A DNA stretch of 64,000 nucleotides from Staphylococcus gallinarum (GCF_000875895.1 NZ_JXCF01000026.1:62001-126000); one strand, 5' to 3'. Positions 31,977 through 44,924 are shown, counted from the stretch's first letter. Translations and numbers: made by a program. Notes: generated by a model not told the origin, from the sequence alone.

Positions 31977-32738
31977 ATGCCATCTACATTAGAAATTAAA
32001 GACCTACATGTGTCTATTGAAGATAAAGAGATTTTAAAAGGTGTTAACTTAACAATCAACACTGGTGAAATACATGCAATCATGGGGCCAAACGGTACTG
32101 GTAAATCAACATTATCATCAGCTATCATGGGACACCCAAGCTACGAAGTAACTCAAGGTGAAGTATTATTAGACGGTGTTAACATTTTAGAATTAGAAGT
32201 TGATGAACGTGCAAAAGCAGGATTATTCCTAGCTATGCAATATCCATCTGAAATCACAGGTGTAACAAATGCAGATTTCATGCGTTCAGCTATTAATGCG
32301 AAACGTGAAGAAGGCGAAGAAATCAACTTAATGCAATTCATTAAAAAATTAGACAAAGAAATGGATTTCTTAGATATCGATCAAGATATGGCACAACGTT
32401 ATCTTAACGAAGGTTTCTCTGGTGGGGAGAAAAAACGTAACGAAATCTTACAATTAATGATGTTAGAACCTAAATTTGCTATTTTAGATGAAATCGACTC
32501 AGGTCTTGATATCGACGCACTTAAAGTAGTTTCAAAAGGTATTAACCAAATGCGTGGAGATGAGTTTGGTTCATTAATCATCACTCACTATCAACGTCTA
32601 TTAAACTATATTACACCAGATCACGTACACGTAATGTTCGGTGGTAAAGTTGTAACTTCAGGCGGTCCTGAATTAGCAAAACGTCTTGAAGAAGAAGGCT
32701 ATGAATGGGTTAAAGAAGAGTACGGTGCTACAGAATAA
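31977..32738 (+). CDS. sufC: Fe-S cluster assembly ATPase SufC
   Basis: The 253-residue ABC-type ATPase of the SUF scaffold has Walker [10 protein letters not shown], the SufC-specific signature [10 protein letters not shown] and Walker [13 protein letters not shown]. It drives conformational change of the SufBCD complex that builds iron-sulfur clusters in the cytosol. CGGAGGGA precedes the ATG. It is the first gene of sufC-D-S-U-B, the standard Firmicute order. Confidence 0.95.
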   Translation: MPSTLEIKDLHVSIEDKEILKGVNLTINTGEIHAIMGPNGTGKSTLSSAIMGHPSYEVTQGEVLLDGVNILELEVDERAKAGLFLAMQYPSEITGVTNADFMRSAINAKREEGEEINLMQFIKKLDKEMDFLDIDQDMAQRYLNEGFSGGEKKRNEILQLMMLEPKFAILDEIDSGLDIDALKVVSKGINQMRGDEFGSLIITHYQRLLNYITPDHVHVMFGGKVVTSGGPELAKRLEEEGYEWVKEEYGATE

Positions 32739-32835
32739 ATCTGAACTTTTATGCAAAAAATAAGATGAAGATTTAAGGCATTCATTATTGCCAAAGGATT
32801 TAAATCATACGATCATCAAATGGGAGGAAAAAAGT

Positions 32836-34143
32836 ATGACGACTGAAACTTTAAACATTTCTGAAGCGCAACTTGTTGAGTATTCACAAGCCCATAATGA
32901 GCCAGCTTGGATGACAGAATTACGTAAAGAAGCGTTGAAATTAACTGAAACTTTAGAAATGCCAAAACCAGATAAAACGAAAATTAATAGATGGGACTTC
33001 GACTCATTTAAACAACATGAAACAACTGGAAGTGTATTCCAGTCATTAGAAGAATTACCAAATGCAGTAAAAGAAATTATAGATGTAGAAAATTCTGATA
33101 ATCTAATTATTCAACACAATAATACATTAGCTTTTTCAAAAGTATCTGAATCAGCTACAAAAGATGGTGTAGTCGTTGAAGGTCTATCAGAAGCCTTGGT
33201 AAATCACCCAGAGCTAGTTAAACAATATTTAATGACAGAAACAGTTGCTCTAGATGAACATAGATTAACTGCTTTGCATACTGCATTAATTAACGGTGGT
33301 GTGTTTGTATACGTACCGAAAAATGTTGTAGTAGAAAACCCTATACAATATGTTGTATTACATGACGATGCTAATGCTAGTCTATACAATCATGTTATTA
33401 TCGCTACTGAAGAAAGTGCTGAAGTAACTTACGTTGAGAACTATTTATCTACTGCAAGTGGTGAAGGTAATCAAATTAACATCATTTCAGAGGTAAATGC
33501 TGGAAAGAATTCTACAATCACTTATGGTTCTGTGGATTATTTAGATAAAGGATTCACTGGACACATTATTCGACGTGGTATCACAGCTGAAGATGCAACG
33601 ATTAACTGGGCGTTAGGTTTAATGAACGAAGGTAGCCAAATTATTGATAATTCAACTAATTTAATTGGTGACCGTTCAGAAAGTGCCTTGAAATCAGTTG
33701 TCGTTGGTACTGGAGACCAAAAAATCAACTTAACTTCTAAGATTGTACAATATGGTAAAGATACGAATGGTTATATCTTGAAACACGGTGTAATGAGAGA
33801 AAATGCTTCTACTGTATTCAATGGTATTGGCTATATCAAACATGGTGGTACAAGATCAATTGCGAACCAAGAATCTCGTGTATTGATGCTTTCTGAAAAT
33901 GCACGTGGCGATGCGAACCCAATCTTACTTATCGATGAAGATGATGTGGAAGCTGGTCACGCAGCATCAGTTGGACGTGTTGACCCTGAACAATTGTATT
34001 ATTTAATGAGTCGTGGTATCTCACGTGAAGAAGCTGAAAGACTTGTTATTCATGGTTTCTTAGACCCTGTTGTTCGTGAATTACCTATTGAGGACGTTAA
34101 GCGTCAATTACGTGAAGTTATTGAATTAAAAGTAAACAAATAA
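32836..34143 (+). CDS. sufD: Fe-S cluster assembly protein SufD
   Basis: The 435-residue protein shows the SufBD beta-helix core: GGVFVYVPKNVVVENPIQYV, YGSVDYLDKGFTGHIIRRG, NLIGDRSESALKSVVVG, and the C-terminal [20 protein letters not shown] with GFLDPVV. It partners SufB and SufC in the scaffold. ATG 32836 after GGGAGG is chosen; an earlier in-frame ATG at 32788 lacks a ribosome site. Same operon as sufC, about 100 bases downstream. Confidence 0.94.
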   Translation: MTTETLNISEAQLVEYSQAHNEPAWMTELRKEALKLTETLEMPKPDKTKINRWDFDSFKQHETTGSVFQSLEELPNAVKEIIDVENSDNLIIQHNNTLAFSKVSESATKDGVVVEGLSEALVNHPELVKQYLMTETVALDEHRLTALHTALINGGVFVYVPKNVVVENPIQYVVLHDDANASLYNHVIIATEESAEVTYVENYLSTASGEGNQINIISEVNAGKNSTITYGSVDYLDKGFTGHIIRRGITAEDATINWALGLMNEGSQIIDNSTNLIGDRSESALKSVVVGTGDQKINLTSKIVQYGKDTNGYILKHGVMRENASTVFNGIGYIKHGGTRSIANQESRVLMLSENARGDANPILLIDEDDVEAGHAASVGRVDPEQLYYLMSRGISREEAERLVIHGFLDPVVRELPIEDVKRQLREVIELKVNK

Positions 34144-34261
34144 TAAATAGTTAAGCAATCAGAGTAATGTTAGGACAATAGTCATGAAAGAAACGATTAT
34201 GCTGTAGTAAAGTATTGGTTTAGCATAATGATGTTTCACCTTAACAAAGGACTGATTATAG

Positions 34262-35966
<1,705 letters not shown>

Positions 35967-36125
35967 TTAAGCACAACACGTTGACATTGTGTAAAATTCC
36001 ATTCACACTAAGGGTAACAGCAAGACTTAAAATTAGAAAATGAACAGACAAGTTATAATACATGCTTAGAATAGACGAGCGTTTGCAATAGAAGTCGTTT
36101 TAAATATATAAAAGGAGTGATTGAA

Positions 36126-37523
36126 ATGGCTAAAAAAGCACCTGATGTTGGAGATTATCAATATGGTTTCCACGATGAAGATGTTTCCATTTTTAGATCA
36201 GAACGAGGATTAACAGAAAATATCGTTCGAGAAATCTCAAATATGAAAGATGAACCAGAATGGATGCTTAATTACAGATTGAAATCATTAAAGCAATTCT
36301 ATAAGATGCCAATGCCACAGTGGGGTGGAGACTTATCAGAATTAGATTTTGATGATATCACTTATTATGTAAAACCATCTGAAAATACTGAACGTTCTTG
36401 GGATGAAGTACCAGAAGAAATCAAGCGTACGTTTGATAAATTAGGTATTCCAGAAGCTGAACAAAAATATTTAGCTGGTGTTTCAGCTCAATATGAATCA
36501 GAAGTTGTTTACCATAATATGGAAAAAGAACTTGAAGAAAAAGGTATTATATTTAAAGATACTGACAGTGCATTAAGAGAAAATGAAGAACTATTCAAAC
36601 AATATTTCTCAACGGTTGTTCCGGCAGCAGATAATAAATTTGCGGCATTAAACTCAGCTGTATGGTCTGGTGGATCATTTATTTATGTTCCAAAAAACAT
36701 TAAATTAGATACACCATTACAAGCTTATTTCCGTATTAATTCTGAAAATATGGGACAATTCGAACGTACTTTAATCATTGCTGATGAAGGTGCATCAGTA
36801 AACTATGTTGAGGGTTGTACTGCGCCTGTTTATACAACAAGTTCACTACACTCAGCAGTTGTTGAAATCATCGTACACAAAGATGCACATGTACGATATA
36901 CTACAATTCAAAACTGGGCTAATAATGTTTATAACCTAGTTACTAAACGTACATTAGTTTATGAAAACGGAAATATGGAATGGGTAGATGGTAACTTGGG
37001 TTCTAAGTTAACTATGAAATATCCAAACTGTGTATTAATGGGTGAAGGTGCTAAAGGTAGCACATTATCTATCGCATTTGCTGGTAAAGGACAAGTGCAA
37101 GATGCTGGTGCGAAGATGATTCATAAAGCGCCTAACACTTCTTCTACAATCGTCTCTAAATCTATTTCTAAAGATGGCGGTAAAGTTGTTTATAGAGGTA
37201 TCGTTCACTTTGGCCGTAAAGCAAAAGGTGCGCGTTCAAATATCGAATGTGACACATTAATTTTAGATAATGAGTCAACTTCTGATACAATTCCATATAA
37301 TGAAGTATTTAACGATAATATTTCATTAGAACACGAAGCGAAGGTTTCTAAAGTTTCTGAAGAGCAATTGTTCTACTTAATGAGTAGAGGTATTTCTGAA
37401 GAAGAAGCAACTGAAATGATTGTAATGGGCTTCATTGAACCATTTACAAAAGAACTTCCAATGGAATATGCAGTTGAAATGAACCGTTTAATCAAATTTG
37501 AAATGGAAGGATCAATCGGATAG
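36126..37523 (+). CDS. sufB: Fe-S cluster assembly scaffold SufB
   Basis: The 465-residue protein is the main SUF scaffold. Visible landmarks are the N-terminal [17 protein letters not shown], the core [37 protein letters not shown], and a C-terminal [10 protein letters not shown] and [29 protein letters not shown] lies before ATG 36126; an ATG nine bases earlier overlaps the site. Last gene of the operon, 150 bases after sufU, followed by a terminator. Confidence 0.95.
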   Translation: MAKKAPDVGDYQYGFHDEDVSIFRSERGLTENIVREISNMKDEPEWMLNYRLKSLKQFYKMPMPQWGGDLSELDFDDITYYVKPSENTERSWDEVPEEIKRTFDKLGIPEAEQKYLAGVSAQYESEVVYHNMEKELEEKGIIFKDTDSALRENEELFKQYFSTVVPAADNKFAALNSAVWSGGSFIYVPKNIKLDTPLQAYFRINSENMGQFERTLIIADEGASVNYVEGCTAPVYTTSSLHSAVVEIIVHKDAHVRYTTIQNWANNVYNLVTKRTLVYENGNMEWVDGNLGSKLTMKYPNCVLMGEGAKGSTLSIAFAGKGQVQDAGAKMIHKAPNTSSTIVSKSISKDGGKVVYRGIVHFGRKAKGARSNIECDTLILDNESTSDTIPYNEVFNDNISLEHEAKVSKVSEEQLFYLMSRGISEEEATEMIVMGFIEPFTKELPMEYAVEMNRLIKFEMEGSIG

Positions 37524-37561
37524 GATTGTATCTCCACATTTAACACTTATAATTTAAAGAA

Positions 37562-37634
37562 AAACACGAGGCATACACATTTGATACCCATTGTCGAAAT
37601 GGTATTGAATTCATAGTATGGTCTCGTGTTTTTT
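37562..37634 (+). terminator. Terminator of the suf operon
   Basis: AACACGAG-CATAC pairs with GTATG-CTCGTGTT around a long loop; TTTTTTG follows. Confidence 0.7.
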
Positions 37635-37782
37635 GTATCAATTTATACTATGAAGTCATTTATAACCGTCATGCTAAATTTGATTGTATGCCTATAGCTA
37701 AGCGTTTAGTAAAAGTGTATGATGGGAATATATGTTTAAAAGAAAATAACATTTTGTTAAATTAAAAAGGAGAAATGCATAG

Positions 37783-38808
37783 ATGATTATAGCCATAATC
37801 ATACTTTTGTTTGCGTCAATCTTCTTTTCAATCAGCGAGACAGCTTTATCTGCTGTAAATAGGATGAAGCTACAGTCAAAAGCTGAACAAGGGGAAAATA
37901 AAGCAAATAAAATTTATCAGCTATTAAATAAACCAAGTGTCTATTTAACAGCTATTGTTATCGGTAAAAATGTTGCTAATATTATTTTAATTTCTTTGGT
38001 AACTTTGTGGTCTGAGAACCGGGAATTTAACATGATATTAACGATATTACTTGCTATTATAGGCGTCATTATTATTTGTGAGGTTGTTCCAAGGGCTTTT
38101 GCTGAGGCTTATCCAGAGAAGACCACACGATGGATTTATCCGATACTTGTAGGTTATATTTTTGTAATAAAGCCTCTCATTATCATTTTAAATCAATTAA
38201 CTAAGATAATTAAAAATATGGTGCCGAATCATTCACAGGAAGAGCAGCGTTTTTCTAAGGAAGAAATTAGACAAATCGTTACGATTGCAGAGAGTCAAGG
38301 TGCGTTTAATGAAGTTGAGAAAAATCGCATACAAGGTGTCATGAATTTTGAAAAGTTAAAGATTACAGATATTGATACAACACCTAGGATAAATGTTACT
38401 GCGTTTCCTTCTGATATTTCTTATGAAGAGGCATATGAAACTGTAGTTTCCAATCCGTATACACGATATCCGGTATACGATGAAGATATTGATCATATTA
38501 TTGGTGTCTTTCACTCAAAATATTTGTTAGCTTGGAGTAGAAAGACTTCAGATGATATTTCTAACTATATTTCAGAGCCATTATTCGTCAATGAACATAA
38601 TAGAGCGGAATGGGTGTTGAGAAAAATGACAGTGTCTCGTAAGCACTTAGCAATTGTATTAGATGAATATGGAGGAACGGATGCTATCGTTTCACATGAG
38701 GATTTGATTGAGGAAATGTTAGGTATGGAAATCGAAGATGAGATGGATGAAGAAGAAAGAGAAAAACTGAAACAGCAACTCACTGCATATTATAAAAATA
38801 AGTGCTAG
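37783..38808 (+). CDS. CNNM/DUF21-CBS membrane protein
   Basis: The 341-residue protein has the DUF21 domain (four membrane helices, about residues 1-165, including FFSISETALSAVNRMKLQSKAEQG and CEVVPRAFAEAYP) and two CBS modules ending with DEYGGTDAIVSHEDLIEEMLGMEIEDEMD. The CorC_HlyC domain is absent. A related protein is encoded at 30506-31573, so two such transporters flank the suf operon. Function presumably divalent-cation export. AAAGGAG precedes the ATG. Confidence 0.85.
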   Translation: MIIAIIILLFASIFFSISETALSAVNRMKLQSKAEQGENKANKIYQLLNKPSVYLTAIVIGKNVANIILISLVTLWSENREFNMILTILLAIIGVIIICEVVPRAFAEAYPEKTTRWIYPILVGYIFVIKPLIIILNQLTKIIKNMVPNHSQEEQRFSKEEIRQIVTIAESQGAFNEVEKNRIQGVMNFEKLKITDIDTTPRINVTAFPSDISYEEAYETVVSNPYTRYPVYDEDIDHIIGVFHSKYLLAWSRKTSDDISNYISEPLFVNEHNRAEWVLRKMTVSRKHLAIVLDEYGGTDAIVSHEDLIEEMLGMEIEDEMDEEEREKLKQQLTAYYKNKC

Positions 38809-38849
38809 ATTAATAATCGTTGTGGAGATCTTTAAAGGGGTGTTTTTTC

Positions 38850-39911
38850 ATGAAATTAACAAATGATGTCACAGAGAAATTAGGTATTCGTTATCCAATT
38901 ATCCAAGCTGGTATGGCAGGGAGTACAACGCCTGAGTTAGTAGCAACAGTGAGTAATAGTGGAGGGTTAGGCACGATAGGTGCTGGTTACTTTACAACGG
39001 ATAAATTAGATCAAGAAATTACACATGTCCAAGAATTAACAGACTTACCATTCGCAGTGAATTTATTTGTGCCAAGTGATAAGTTATATTTACCTGAAAA
39101 GGTTGAAAAAATGAATGCTTGGTTACGACCTTATCGACGGGCGTTGAACCTTGAAGAACCTACAGTTAATATTAGTGAAGAAGAACAATTTAATACTGCA
39201 ATAGAATTATTAATAGAAAAAAATGTACCTATTGTTTCGTTTACCTTTGGTATACCTGATGGTGCAATTATTGATAAATTAAAGCAAAATCATATGAAAT
39301 TAATTGGTACTGCGACTTCAGTTGAAGAAGCTATTGCGAATGAACAAGCAGGGATGGATATGGTGATTGCACAAGGTAGTGAAGCTGGTGGTCATAGGGG
39401 GTCATTTACATATGTTGCAGGTGATCAAGTACCCTTGGTTGGTACAATGTCATTGGTGCCACAAATTGTAGATGCTGTTAATATTCCAGTGATTGCTGCT
39501 GGTGGAATAATGGATGCGCGAGGATTAATTGCGAGCATGGTTTTAGGGGCTAAAGGTGCCCAATTAGGTACAGCGTTTTTAACTACTGAAGAAAGTGGAG
39601 CTTCAACGTTATATAAAAATGCGATACAAGAAAGTAAAGAAACGGATACGGTAGTTACCAAGGTCTTTAGTGGCAAGCCAGCGCGAGGTATTGATAATGA
39701 TTTCATTCATAATATGAATAGATATGATGATGACATCCCGGATTATCCAATTCAGAATCAACTTACAAATGCTATAAGAAAGGCATCGGCACAAAATGGT
39801 GATACAAAATGGACGCATTTATGGAGTGGTCAGTCGCCAAGATTGGCGCGTGCAGTTTCGGCATCTACATTGATGCAACAAATCATCCGACACACAGAAA
39901 CTTTGATTTAA
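38850..39911 (+). CDS. Nitronate monooxygenase (2-nitropropane dioxygenase family)
   Basis: The 353-residue TIM-barrel flavoenzyme has the family landmarks [43 protein letters not shown] with the FMN-binding His, and [14 protein letters not shown]. It oxidises alkyl nitronates to carbonyl compounds, protecting against propionate-3-nitronate type toxins. AAAGGGGTG precedes ATG 38850; the longer frame from 38820 has no site. It lies 41 bases after the CNNM gene on the same strand and may be co-transcribed. Confidence 0.88.
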   Translation: MKLTNDVTEKLGIRYPIIQAGMAGSTTPELVATVSNSGGLGTIGAGYFTTDKLDQEITHVQELTDLPFAVNLFVPSDKLYLPEKVEKMNAWLRPYRRALNLEEPTVNISEEEQFNTAIELLIEKNVPIVSFTFGIPDGAIIDKLKQNHMKLIGTATSVEEAIANEQAGMDMVIAQGSEAGGHRGSFTYVAGDQVPLVGTMSLVPQIVDAVNIPVIAAGGIMDARGLIASMVLGAKGAQLGTAFLTTEESGASTLYKNAIQESKETDTVVTKVFSGKPARGIDNDFIHNMNRYDDDIPDYPIQNQLTNAIRKASAQNGDTKWTHLWSGQSPRLARAVSASTLMQQIIRHTETLI

Positions 39912-40196
39912 AGTGAATTTTATAGACTATAACTGAATATATTTGTAAAAGAGCAAAGCACTCAAATACAATAAAATTGAAAGTGATTGTTATTACAATG
40001 ATTCAATTGCATTGTATGCATTAGGGTTAGTATTAACTTTACTAAACAGAGGAGCGATTGCTCTTTTCTTTTTAACTAAATTCAAAAACAACTGCAGATT
40101 AAATGTTATTCTGTTTACATTGTAAAGTTATGATGATTTAGAATTTATCAAGTGATTACCTTAATTCAGATATGGTATCATTAATGTGGTGATATT
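39912..40196. other. Intergenic stretch with a small hairpin
   Basis: GAGC-GATT-GCTC followed by TTTTCTTTTT (about 40052-40072) can act as a weak terminator. ACAATGATTCAATTGCATTGT at 39996-40016 is a partial palindrome. No coding frame. Confidence 0.35.
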
Positions 40197-41045
40197 ATGA
40201 TAAATATAGGATTAACTGGTTGGGGAGATCACGATTCACTCTATGTAGACTTGCAAAGAAAATCAGATAAATTACTTACATATGCGAGTCATTTTCCAAT
40301 AGTAGAATTAGATGCTTCATATTATGCAATACAGCCGGAGAGAAATATTAATAAGTGGATAAGAGAAACGCCTAAAAGATTTGAATTCATTGTGAAAATT
40401 CACCAGGCATTAACGTTACATGCTGATTATCATGATTTTGCAGAAACGAGACAAGCATTGTTTGATCAGTTTATTGCTATGATTAAACCTTTGCAAGACG
40501 TTAACAAATTAGCAATGGTATTAGTTCAATTTCCACCTTGGTTTGATTGTACTGCTAAAAATATTGCATACATCCGTTATGTTCGAGAACAATTAAAGTC
40601 ATTTCCAGTATGTGTAGAATTTAGACATCAGTCTTGGTTTAATGAGGAGTATAAAGAGCAAACATTAGCATTTTTGACTGACCATGAACTGATTCATGCA
40701 GTTTGTGATGAACCGCAAGTAGGCCAAGGTTCTATACCTTTAATTAATCGTATTACGCATGAAACTGCATTTGTACGATATCATGGGCGTAATACTAATG
40801 GTTGGACGAAAAAGGATATGACAGATGAAGCGTGGAGAGATGTTAGATATCTTTATGATTACAGTGATAAAGAATTGATGGAATTAGTTAATAAAGTTAA
40901 AGTTTTAGAGCATAAAGCTAAAAGGATTTATGTTGTGTTTAATAATAATTCTGGTGGTCATGCAGCAAATAATGCTAAGCAATATCAACAATTATTAGGA
41001 ATAGATTATGAAGGACTCGCACCAAAGCAATTGAAATTATTTTAG
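40197..41045 (+). CDS. DUF72 family protein (YecE-like)
   Basis: The 282-residue protein is a DUF72 TIM-barrel: INIGLTGWGDHDSLY at the start, VELDASYYAIQPERNINKW, FEFIVKIHQALTLHAD, CVEFRHQSWF, and AFVRYHGRNTNGW, ending with YVVFNNNSGGHAANNAKQ. Bacillus YunF and E. coli YecE belong here; the function is unknown, though the barrel and conserved His/Asn suggest an enzyme. It heads a likely operon with the TauE-type gene (10 bases apart) and the YunD-type phosphatase. Confidence 0.85.
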   Translation: MINIGLTGWGDHDSLYVDLQRKSDKLLTYASHFPIVELDASYYAIQPERNINKWIRETPKRFEFIVKIHQALTLHADYHDFAETRQALFDQFIAMIKPLQDVNKLAMVLVQFPPWFDCTAKNIAYIRYVREQLKSFPVCVEFRHQSWFNEEYKEQTLAFLTDHELIHAVCDEPQVGQGSIPLINRITHETAFVRYHGRNTNGWTKKDMTDEAWRDVRYLYDYSDKELMELVNKVKVLEHKAKRIYVVFNNNSGGHAANNAKQYQQLLGIDYEGLAPKQLKLF

Positions 41046-41055
41046 GAGAGATTTG

Positions 41056-41880
41056 ATGTTAACTATAGTGTTATTGGTATTAATTGGTGCATTATCAGCT
41101 ATTTTAGGATCGTTGGTAGGCATAGGTGGTGGAATAATTATTGTGCCAACACTTGTTTATTTAGGCGTGGATAATGATATTTTACATGGTATTACACCAC
41201 AAATTGCAATAGGTACTTCGTCAGTAATCTTGATTGTAACGGGATTATCATCTACGTTAGGGTATTTAAAGACTAAACAAGTGGATGTGAAAAATGGTTC
41301 TATATTTTTATTTGGTTTATTACCTGGTTCGTTAATTGGTTCTATCTTAAGCCGTTATTTAACGTTAGAGTCATTTAATTTATATTTTGGGATATTTTTA
41401 ATCTTTGTTTCAATATTATTAATGGTTAGAAATAATATTAAGCCACTAAAAATATTTAATAAACCAAAATATGAAAAAACATATGTGGATGGTACAGGTA
41501 AGACGTTTCATTATAGTGTGCCACCGGTCGTGGCATTTATTGCAACACTATTTATAGGTGTCCTAACAGGTTTGTTTGGTATCGGTGGTGGTGCATTAAT
41601 GACGCCGTTAATGTTAATTGTATTTAGATTTCCACCACATGTGGCAGTTGGAACAAGTATGATGATGATTTTCTTTTCAAGTGTGATGAGTTCTGCAGGA
41701 CACATTGCTTTAGGTCATGTAGCCTGGATTTACTCTATTGTATTGATTATATCAAGTTACTTTGGTGCTAAGTTAGGAGTTAAGATTAATCATTCAATTA
41801 AATCAGATACAGTTGTAACATTATTACGCACAGTTATGTTAATAATGGGTATATATCTAATAATTAAGTCATTTTTATAA
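41056..41880 (+). CDS. TauE/SafE (DUF81) family sulfite/anion exporter
   Basis: The 274-residue protein has eight membrane segments with the duplicated family motif G-x-G-G-G: SLVGIGGGIIIVPTL in the first half and GLFGIGGGALMTPLM in the second. Members export sulfite, sulfonates or small organic anions; the Bacillus counterpart YunE is uncharacterised. AGGAGAG is just upstream. The gene order DUF72 - TauE - YunD-like matches the Bacillus yunF/yunE/yunD cluster, which supports a real operon. Confidence 0.85.
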   Translation: MLTIVLLVLIGALSAILGSLVGIGGGIIIVPTLVYLGVDNDILHGITPQIAIGTSSVILIVTGLSSTLGYLKTKQVDVKNGSIFLFGLLPGSLIGSILSRYLTLESFNLYFGIFLIFVSILLMVRNNIKPLKIFNKPKYEKTYVDGTGKTFHYSVPPVVAFIATLFIGVLTGLFGIGGGALMTPLMLIVFRFPPHVAVGTSMMMIFFSSVMSSAGHIALGHVAWIYSIVLIISSYFGAKLGVKINHSIKSDTVVTLLRTVMLIMGIYLIIKSFL

Positions 41881-41901
41881 TACTTGAGGAGGGGAATAGC
41901 G

Positions 41902-43221
41902 ATGCAGTTAACAATCTATCATACGAATGATATACATAGTCACCTTCAAGAATATGCAAACATATCAGCATATTTGAATGAAGAAAGACCTAAATTAAAT
42001 CATCCCTCACTCTATCTTGATATCGGTGACCATGTTGATTTATCAGCACCTGTGACTGAAGCAACTATGGGGACAAAGAATGTTGAATTATTGAATCAAG
42101 CACATTGTGATTTAGCTACGATTGGCAATAATGAAGGAATGACAATTTCACATGATGCATTAAATGCATTATATAATGATGCTCAATTTCCAATTACCTG
42201 TGCGAATGTATTCGACGAACAAGGTAATCTACCAAATCATATTCAGTCTTCTTACATTAAAGAAATTGAAGGTGTTAGAATTCTATTTGTGGCTGCAACT
42301 GCACAATTCACGCCGTTTTATCGTGCTCTAGATTGGGTTGTTACAGATCCATTAGAGGCTATTAAAGATGAAATCAGTGCAAATGAAGGTGCCTATGATA
42401 TACTTATAATTATGAGTCATGTTGGTGTGTTTTTTGATGAAAAATTATGTCAAGAAATCCCAGAAATAGATCTTATTTTAGGCAGTCATACACATCATCA
42501 CTTTTTAAATGGAGAGATGAATAATGGGGTGTTGATGGCGGCCGCAGGAAAGTATGGCTACTATCTTGGTGAAGTTACTTTAGATATAGAAGATAAGCGT
42601 ATTATAAATAAAAAAGCAACGTTATATCCAGTGACACAATTACCAAAAGTTGAAACCAACTATGAAGAAGAAGGGCGCTTACTCTTGAGTGACCCAGTTG
42701 TTGATCATCCAGTATATTTACCTAGAAGAACAGATGTAATCACGCAATCAGCATATTTGTTAGCAGAGAGTGTATTTGAATTTACCAATGCGGATTGTAC
42801 GATTATTAATGCGGGATTAATCGTAAAAGGCATTGAAGCGGATCAAGTTACAGAGTATGATATACATCAAATGCTTCCACATCCGATTAATTTGGTGCGC
42901 ATTAGATTAACTGGACAGGAATTAAAGCAAGTCATCATCAAAAGTCAAAAGCAAGAGTATATCAATGAATTTGCACAAGGATTAGGTTTTAGAGGAGATA
43001 TATTTGGTGGTTATATTTTATTTAATATTGGCATCATTCAATCTGAATCTCGTTTCTTTATAAATGGGGAGGAAATTGATGACGATACAACATATACACT
43101 AGGCACCGTCGATATGTATACATTTGGTCGTTATTTCCCAACATTAAAGGAACATGCAATTGAATATTTAATGCCTGAGTTTCTACGTGATATATTTAAA
43201 GAGAAACTTTTGGAATATTAA
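41902..43221 (+). CDS. Metallophosphatase, 5'-nucleotidase family (YunD-like)
   Basis: The 439-residue protein has the calcineurin-like metallophosphatase domain: LTIYHTNDIHSHLQ, LDIGDHVD, IGNNEGM (the usual GNHE replaced by GNNE), MSHVG and GSHTHHHF. A C-terminal nucleotidase domain follows from about residue 280. There is no signal peptide, so it is cytosolic and not a secreted adenosine synthase. The change of the catalytic GNHE to GNNE is worth noting. GAGGGG precedes ATG 41902. Third gene of the yun-like cluster. Confidence 0.85.
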   Translation: MQLTIYHTNDIHSHLQEYANISAYLNEERPKLNHPSLYLDIGDHVDLSAPVTEATMGTKNVELLNQAHCDLATIGNNEGMTISHDALNALYNDAQFPITCANVFDEQGNLPNHIQSSYIKEIEGVRILFVAATAQFTPFYRALDWVVTDPLEAIKDEISANEGAYDILIIMSHVGVFFDEKLCQEIPEIDLILGSHTHHHFLNGEMNNGVLMAAAGKYGYYLGEVTLDIEDKRIINKKATLYPVTQLPKVETNYEEEGRLLLSDPVVDHPVYLPRRTDVITQSAYLLAESVFEFTNADCTIINAGLIVKGIEADQVTEYDIHQMLPHPINLVRIRLTGQELKQVIIKSQKQEYINEFAQGLGFRGDIFGGYILFNIGIIQSESRFFINGEEIDDDTTYTLGTVDMYTFGRYFPTLKEHAIEYLMPEFLRDIFKEKLLEY

Positions 43222-43302
43222 AAGATGGACAATATACATTTAAATTTGCCCCGAATTTCGTTATAATATATACAGATTTCAATTCAGGAGGATTGTGCGT
43301 TT

Positions 43303-44235
43303 ATGGCTACTAAAAATGAAGAAATTTTACGTAAACCGGATTGGTTGAAGATAAAGTTAAACACAAACGAAAACTACACTGGTCTTAAGAAAATGATGCG
43401 TGAAAAGAATTTACACACAGTTTGCGAAGAAGCAAAATGTCCGAATATACATGAGTGTTGGGGAGAAAGACGTACTGCTACTTTTATGATTTTAGGTGCA
43501 GTATGTACTAGAGCTTGCCGTTTTTGTGCGGTTAAGACAGGATTACCAAACGAATTAGATTTAGAAGAGCCAGAACGCGTGGCAGAATCAGTTGAATTAA
43601 TGAACTTAAAGCACGTTGTAATTACAGCTGTTGCGCGTGATGATTTAAGAGATGCTGGTTCAAATGTATATGCAGAAACAGTCCGCAAAGTAAGAGAACG
43701 TAATCCATATACATCTATTGAAATTTTACCATCTGATATGGGTGGCGACTATGAAGCATTAGAAACGCTTATGGCTTCTAAACCAGATATTTTAAACCAC
43801 AATATTGAAACAGTGCGTCGTTTAACACCAAGAGTTCGTGCGCGTGCAACTTATGATCGTACATTAGAATTCTTGCGTCGCTCTAAAGAATTACAACCAG
43901 ATATCCCTACTAAATCAAGTTTAATGGTTGGTTTAGGTGAAACGCATGAAGAAATACTTGAAACTATGGATGATTTACGTGCTAATGATGTAGATATCTT
44001 AACTATTGGTCAATATTTACAACCATCACGTAAGCATTTGAAAGTTGAAAAGTATTATACACCATTAGAATTTGGTAAATTAAGAAAAATTGCAATGGAT
44101 AAAGGTTTCAAACATTGTCAAGCTGGTCCATTAGTACGTAGTTCTTATCATGCCGATGAACAAGTTAATGAAGCGGCAAAAGAAAGACAACGTTTAGGTG
44201 AAGAACAACTTAAGCAAGACGCAACTACAAAATAA
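43303..44235 (+). CDS. lipA: Lipoyl synthase
   Basis: The 310-residue radical-SAM enzyme inserts two sulfur atoms into octanoyl groups. The SAM cluster motif is [10 protein letters not shown] and the auxiliary cluster cysteines lie in [13 protein letters not shown]; the terminal R-S-S-Y-H-A is present. It needs iron-sulfur clusters from the SUF system encoded upstream, and acts on octanoylated GcvH (25735). CAGGAGGA precedes the ATG. Terminator at 44251. Confidence 0.95.
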   Translation: MATKNEEILRKPDWLKIKLNTNENYTGLKKMMREKNLHTVCEEAKCPNIHECWGERRTATFMILGAVCTRACRFCAVKTGLPNELDLEEPERVAESVELMNLKHVVITAVARDDLRDAGSNVYAETVRKVRERNPYTSIEILPSDMGGDYEALETLMASKPDILNHNIETVRRLTPRVRARATYDRTLEFLRRSKELQPDIPTKSSLMVGLGETHEEILETMDDLRANDVDILTIGQYLQPSRKHLKVEKYYTPLEFGKLRKIAMDKGFKHCQAGPLVRSSYHADEQVNEAAKERQRLGEEQLKQDATTK

Positions 44236-44250
44236 CTAAATAATTAATGC

Positions 44251-44314
44251 AAAGACTTAGTTCAATTTTAATGTATGCCGACAATGTTACATTAAATGAG
44301 CTAAGTCTTTATTA
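44251..44314 (+). terminator. Terminator of lipA
   Basis: AAAGACTTAG/CTAAGTCTTT and inner TTTAATGT/ACATTAAA; ATTA follows with an imperfect T run. Confidence 0.65.
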
Positions 44315-44373
44315 AAACTTTAAGCTATTCCAATCATATTATAATGGAGAGCGCGATAGATTAGGTGAGTACA

Positions 44374-44757
44374 ATGATAAAGGTAAATGAACAACATTTT
44401 GAAATTGTTGAAGATTATAGGGACTGTTTTGATGAAGAAATATTTGCCAACCGTTACTCAGATATATTAGATAAGTATGATTATGTTGTTGGTGATTTTG
44501 GATATGAACAATTGAGACTCAAAGGTTTTTATAGTGATCACAATAAAAAGGCAGAACTTAGTAAACGTTTCTCAACGATTCAAGATTATTTATTGGAATA
44601 TTGCAATTTTGGTTGTCCTTATTTCATCTTGAGACACATACCAGAAAAAGAAATCAAAGATAAGTTAGCTCAGCAACAACAGGAAGATGAAATTATTGAA
44701 AGTAATAAACTTCAAGACGTCAAGATTCAACCTAGCATCCAACAACCTGAAAAATAA
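44374..44757 (+). CDS. YutD family protein (DUF1027)
   Basis: The 127-residue product contains the YutD core: FEIVEDYRDCFDEEIFANRYSDILDKYDYVVGDFGYEQLRLKGFY and the CNFGCPYFILRH segment with its Cys pair. The C-terminal tail is low-complexity (Gln/Glu). Function unknown; conserved next to lipA across Bacilli. AGGTGAG lies before ATG 44374; GTG 44365 overlaps it. Confidence 0.85.
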   Translation: MIKVNEQHFEIVEDYRDCFDEEIFANRYSDILDKYDYVVGDFGYEQLRLKGFYSDHNKKAELSKRFSTIQDYLLEYCNFGCPYFILRHIPEKEIKDKLAQQQQEDEIIESNKLQDVKIQPSIQQPEK

Positions 44758-44760
44758 AAG

Positions 44761-44857
44761 AACCAAGTGTCTATAATTTGAACTGCTTCATTCAAGGTTT
44801 TCATTTTTAAATGTCTACTTTGTATGAAGTATGTCAATTGACGCTTGGTTTTTTTAT
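44761..44857 (+). terminator. Terminator of the YutD gene
   Basis: AACCAAG-TC pairs with GA-CTTGGTT at the ends of a long, partly paired stretch; seven T follow. Confidence 0.6.
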
Positions 44858-44924
44858 TAATGTTATTTAATGTATTAATGAATCTTACTCCTACGAAGTT
44901 TGTGTTTAAAATCAAATCGCTGAT

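Noticed and set aside
43374..43688. Minus-strand frame opposite lipA
   Set aside because: Shadow of the radical-SAM gene, with no start signals.
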